NCBI RefSeq assembly: GCF_000313135.1
Contig: NW_004457280.1
Location: 32,023-62,461, forward strand
Length of the DNA: 30,439 nucleotides
DNA from: Acanthamoeba castellanii str. Neff
Lineage: Eukaryota; Discosea; Longamoebia; Acanthamoebidae
Direction: 5' to 3'
In this document: in pieces, positions 28,689-30,439 of the stretch
How the letters are laid out: every line of letters starts with the position of its first letter
Numbering within the stretch: the first letter of the stretch is position 1
Translations under genes and position numbers: made by a program
Notes under the pieces: generated by a model
Seen by the model: the letters and a program-made list of their open reading frames with translations, nothing else
The model's database searches: none
Told to the model about the DNA's origin: nothing

Positions 28689-30439
28689 ATGGAGGTGTCG
28701 GGCGGGGCAGACAGGACCGAAGAGGAGGAGCGGATGGAGGGCATGGACAAGGAGCTCATCCGGCGCCTCTCCACCCGCGACTTTGCCAAAGGGCAGCGCC
28801 TCGCCAAGGAACGCCGCTGGGAGGCCATACAGATCAAGGTATGCGCCCCCTTGGACACTCCCAGATAGGCGATGGGCCGCGAAGACCACGCGCTGATCTC
28901 CACTGGCTGGCCTTGCCTGCGACAGACGTTCAAAGCGTGGATCAACTGTCAGCTGGCCCCGCGTGGCATCAACGTGAGGGACCTCGACGCCGATCTCAAG
29001 TGACGCGCTCTCCCGCTCGCCTTCTCTCTTCGTTGTGCCTGTGTTGATGCTGTTCGTGCGTTGTGCGTTCTATTTCTAGGTCGGGGGTGGTGCTAGTGAA
29101 CCTGCTGGAAGTACTCACCGGGCACAAGGTGGCCCGTCGGGACCGGGACTTCAAGCACGACCTCGTGCGCGAGATCGAAGTCCCCTTTTCGCTCGCCGTA
29201 CGTTCCTAGTTTCGTTTTTTGTGCCTCCTGTGTTCGCTCGGGCTCGCCTCGCCCTGACCTGTCGCCCCCGCCCAACCCTTAGAACCTGCGAGTCGCGCTG
29301 GACTTCATCGAGCAAAACATCGGCCTGCGCCTGGTGAACTGCTCCGCCGAGGGTACTACGACGAACCTCGATTATTTAGTATATATCTTTATAGAAATTT
29401 AAGTTTATATATTTATATTTACGTATCATGCCATTATACAGAGATCGTAAAGGGCAACATCAAGATCATCCTGGCGGTGCTGTGGGTGCTCATTCGTAAG
29501 TTCCACATCGTCGACCCGGCCCTCCGCAACGCCACCGCCACGGGTACTCGAGATTTGCCTCCTCACCCACTCACGTCTGCGTTTTTGACCGATAATGATT
29601 GACTGCTCGGGTGTGGCGTGCCAGTGAGCGATTCCTCCGAGTTGCAGGGCGCGGCGGAGAAGCACCTGCTGGCGTGGGTGCGCGAGAAGACGTGCGGCCT
29701 CGTGGAGGTCACCAACTTCACGAGCAGGTAGCCGCGCTCTGTCCCACAATACATAGAAATGAAATCACTAATGACCCCCTCACCCCTCACCTCCCGCTTC
29801 GCCCCGGTGTGCAGTTTCCAGAACGGGCTGGCCTTCTGTGCGCTGTTGCATCACTACCGGCCTGACCTGATCGACTTTGACCAACTGCCCGACGACCCCA
29901 AGGCCAACCTGGAGCTGGCCTTCGACGTCGCCGAGACGCACTGCGGGGTCGCCCGGTACTCCTCCCCCCTCGCATGTCATCAGTCGCACATCGCATTCGT
30001 GTCAGGCTCACACCACTGCTACGTCGGCCGCCACCTTAACAACAGTTTGCTGGACGCGGATGACGTCATCGCGTACCCGGAGGACCTGTGCATCCTCATC
30101 TACGTCTCCTCGCTCTACCAAGAACTCGAAAAGGACAACGAAAAGAGGAAGATACTGCCACGCATATCAGCTGCCTTTAAGAACCCTTTGAAGGTATCCC
30201 GCCTCACACCGCACACGATCACACACACACACACACACACGACACACACACACATACACACACGGCACGACACACGACGCCACACACACGTTTGGCTAAC
30301 TCGACTCGGTAGGCACTGGTGAAGGATTCGAACAAGAAAGCGGTGGAGCCGGTGAAGAAGCTGAGCCTCTCGAACAGCAACCTGATCAGCAGCGCTGGCG
30401 GAAGCGCCGGCGGGGGCAGCTCCGGCGCTGCCGCGTCGC
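28689..30439 (+). CDS. Tandem calponin-homology actin-binding protein (3' end outside window)
   Basis: Nine exons (28689-28838, 28926-28999, 29080-29197, 29283-29352, 29442-29543, 29625-29727, 29815-29955, 30046-30193, 30313-30439) are in phase and open to the window end. A charged N-terminal helix (MEGMDKELIRRLSTRD) is followed by CH1 at about 50-170 (TFKAWINCQLAPRG, SGVVLVNLLEVLTG, NIKIILAVLWVLIRKFHI). CH2 follows at about 180-290 (EKHLLAWVREKTCG, FQNGLAFCALLHHYRPDLID, LDADDVIAYPEDLCILIYVS). A CH1-CH2 pair binds F-actin, as in alpha-actinin, filamin and fimbrin. After CH2 the chain becomes Lys-rich and then Gly/Ser-rich, so it is not the usual direct entry into spectrin repeats. The rest of the protein, and thus its type, cannot be seen. 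The start follows a probable 5' UTR intron. Confidence 0.88.
30221..30292. repeat. CA-rich simple repeat
   Basis: Imperfect (CA)n with CGACAC interruptions in the last visible intron of the CH gene (30194-30312). Confidence 0.8.

Noticed and set aside
30194..30312. A second U12-type intron (starts GTATCCC)
   Set aside because: The donor lacks the full GTATCCTT consensus and no TTCCTTRAY branch precedes the acceptor; CTAAC near the end fits a normal U2 intron.
1..30439. tRNA or rRNA genes, transposons, viral insertions
   Set aside because: No cloverleaf with A and B boxes, no rRNA-like sequence, no transposase, reverse transcriptase, integrase or capsid motifs were recognised on either strand. 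A covariance-model scan was not possible here.

Overview
The window looks like nuclear DNA from a free-living amoeba of the Acanthamoeba type. The exons are GC-rich, almost every gene is cut by many short introns (about 60-150 nt), donors are mostly GTACGY, and the introns carry CA/GT and CACGA-type microsatellites. The gene set is eukaryotic, with no bacterial operons, and there is one convincing minor-spliceosome (U12, AT-AC) intron. The species is inferred from style. No rRNA, tRNA, transposon or CRISPR was recognised.

Layout: (1) 2-882 (+), 3' end of a peroxisomal acyl-CoA oxidase. (2) 1627-4298 (+), a coiled-coil and PAS-domain protein with long Ser/Gln/Ala tracts. (3) 4327-6618 (-), a bacterial-type ROK fructokinase with one frame break. 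(4) 7388-10421 (-), a CCCH zinc finger plus Pumilio (PUF) RNA-binding protein. (5) 11078-12114 (-), coatomer zeta. (6) 12389-14268 (+), TrmO-type tRNA methyltransferase. (7) 14339-18738 (-), a 3xWW-MyTH4-RhoGAP protein of the ARHGAP39/Vilse type. (8) 19291-28232 (+), a 36-exon SAC9-type phosphoinositide phosphatase. (9) 28689-30439 (+), the start of a tandem calponin-homology actin-binding protein, cut by the window end.

Genes were assembled exon by exon from splice signals and reading phase. In genes 1, 2, 5, 6, 8 and 9 all exon phases agree. In gene 3 one extra base in a homopolymer breaks the frame. In gene 7 one exon needs either a small intron or a one-base correction. In gene 4 an intron resolves what first looked like a frameshift. 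Genes 5/6 and 7/8 are divergent pairs sharing short promoter regions (274 and 552 bp). Genes 2/3 and 6/7 are convergent, with stops only 28 and 70 bp apart.

The genes share no single pathway. Several touch the actin cortex and membranes (RhoGAP, CH protein, SAC phosphatase, coatomer); the others act in RNA biology, sugar metabolism and beta-oxidation. The strongest points of interest are the AT-AC U12 intron inside the SAC9-type gene, the plant-like SAC9 architecture in an amoeba, the CCCH+PUF combination, the initiator-codon-only exon of coatomer zeta, and a dispersed CACGA/CCAACGACACG satellite inside introns of unrelated genes.
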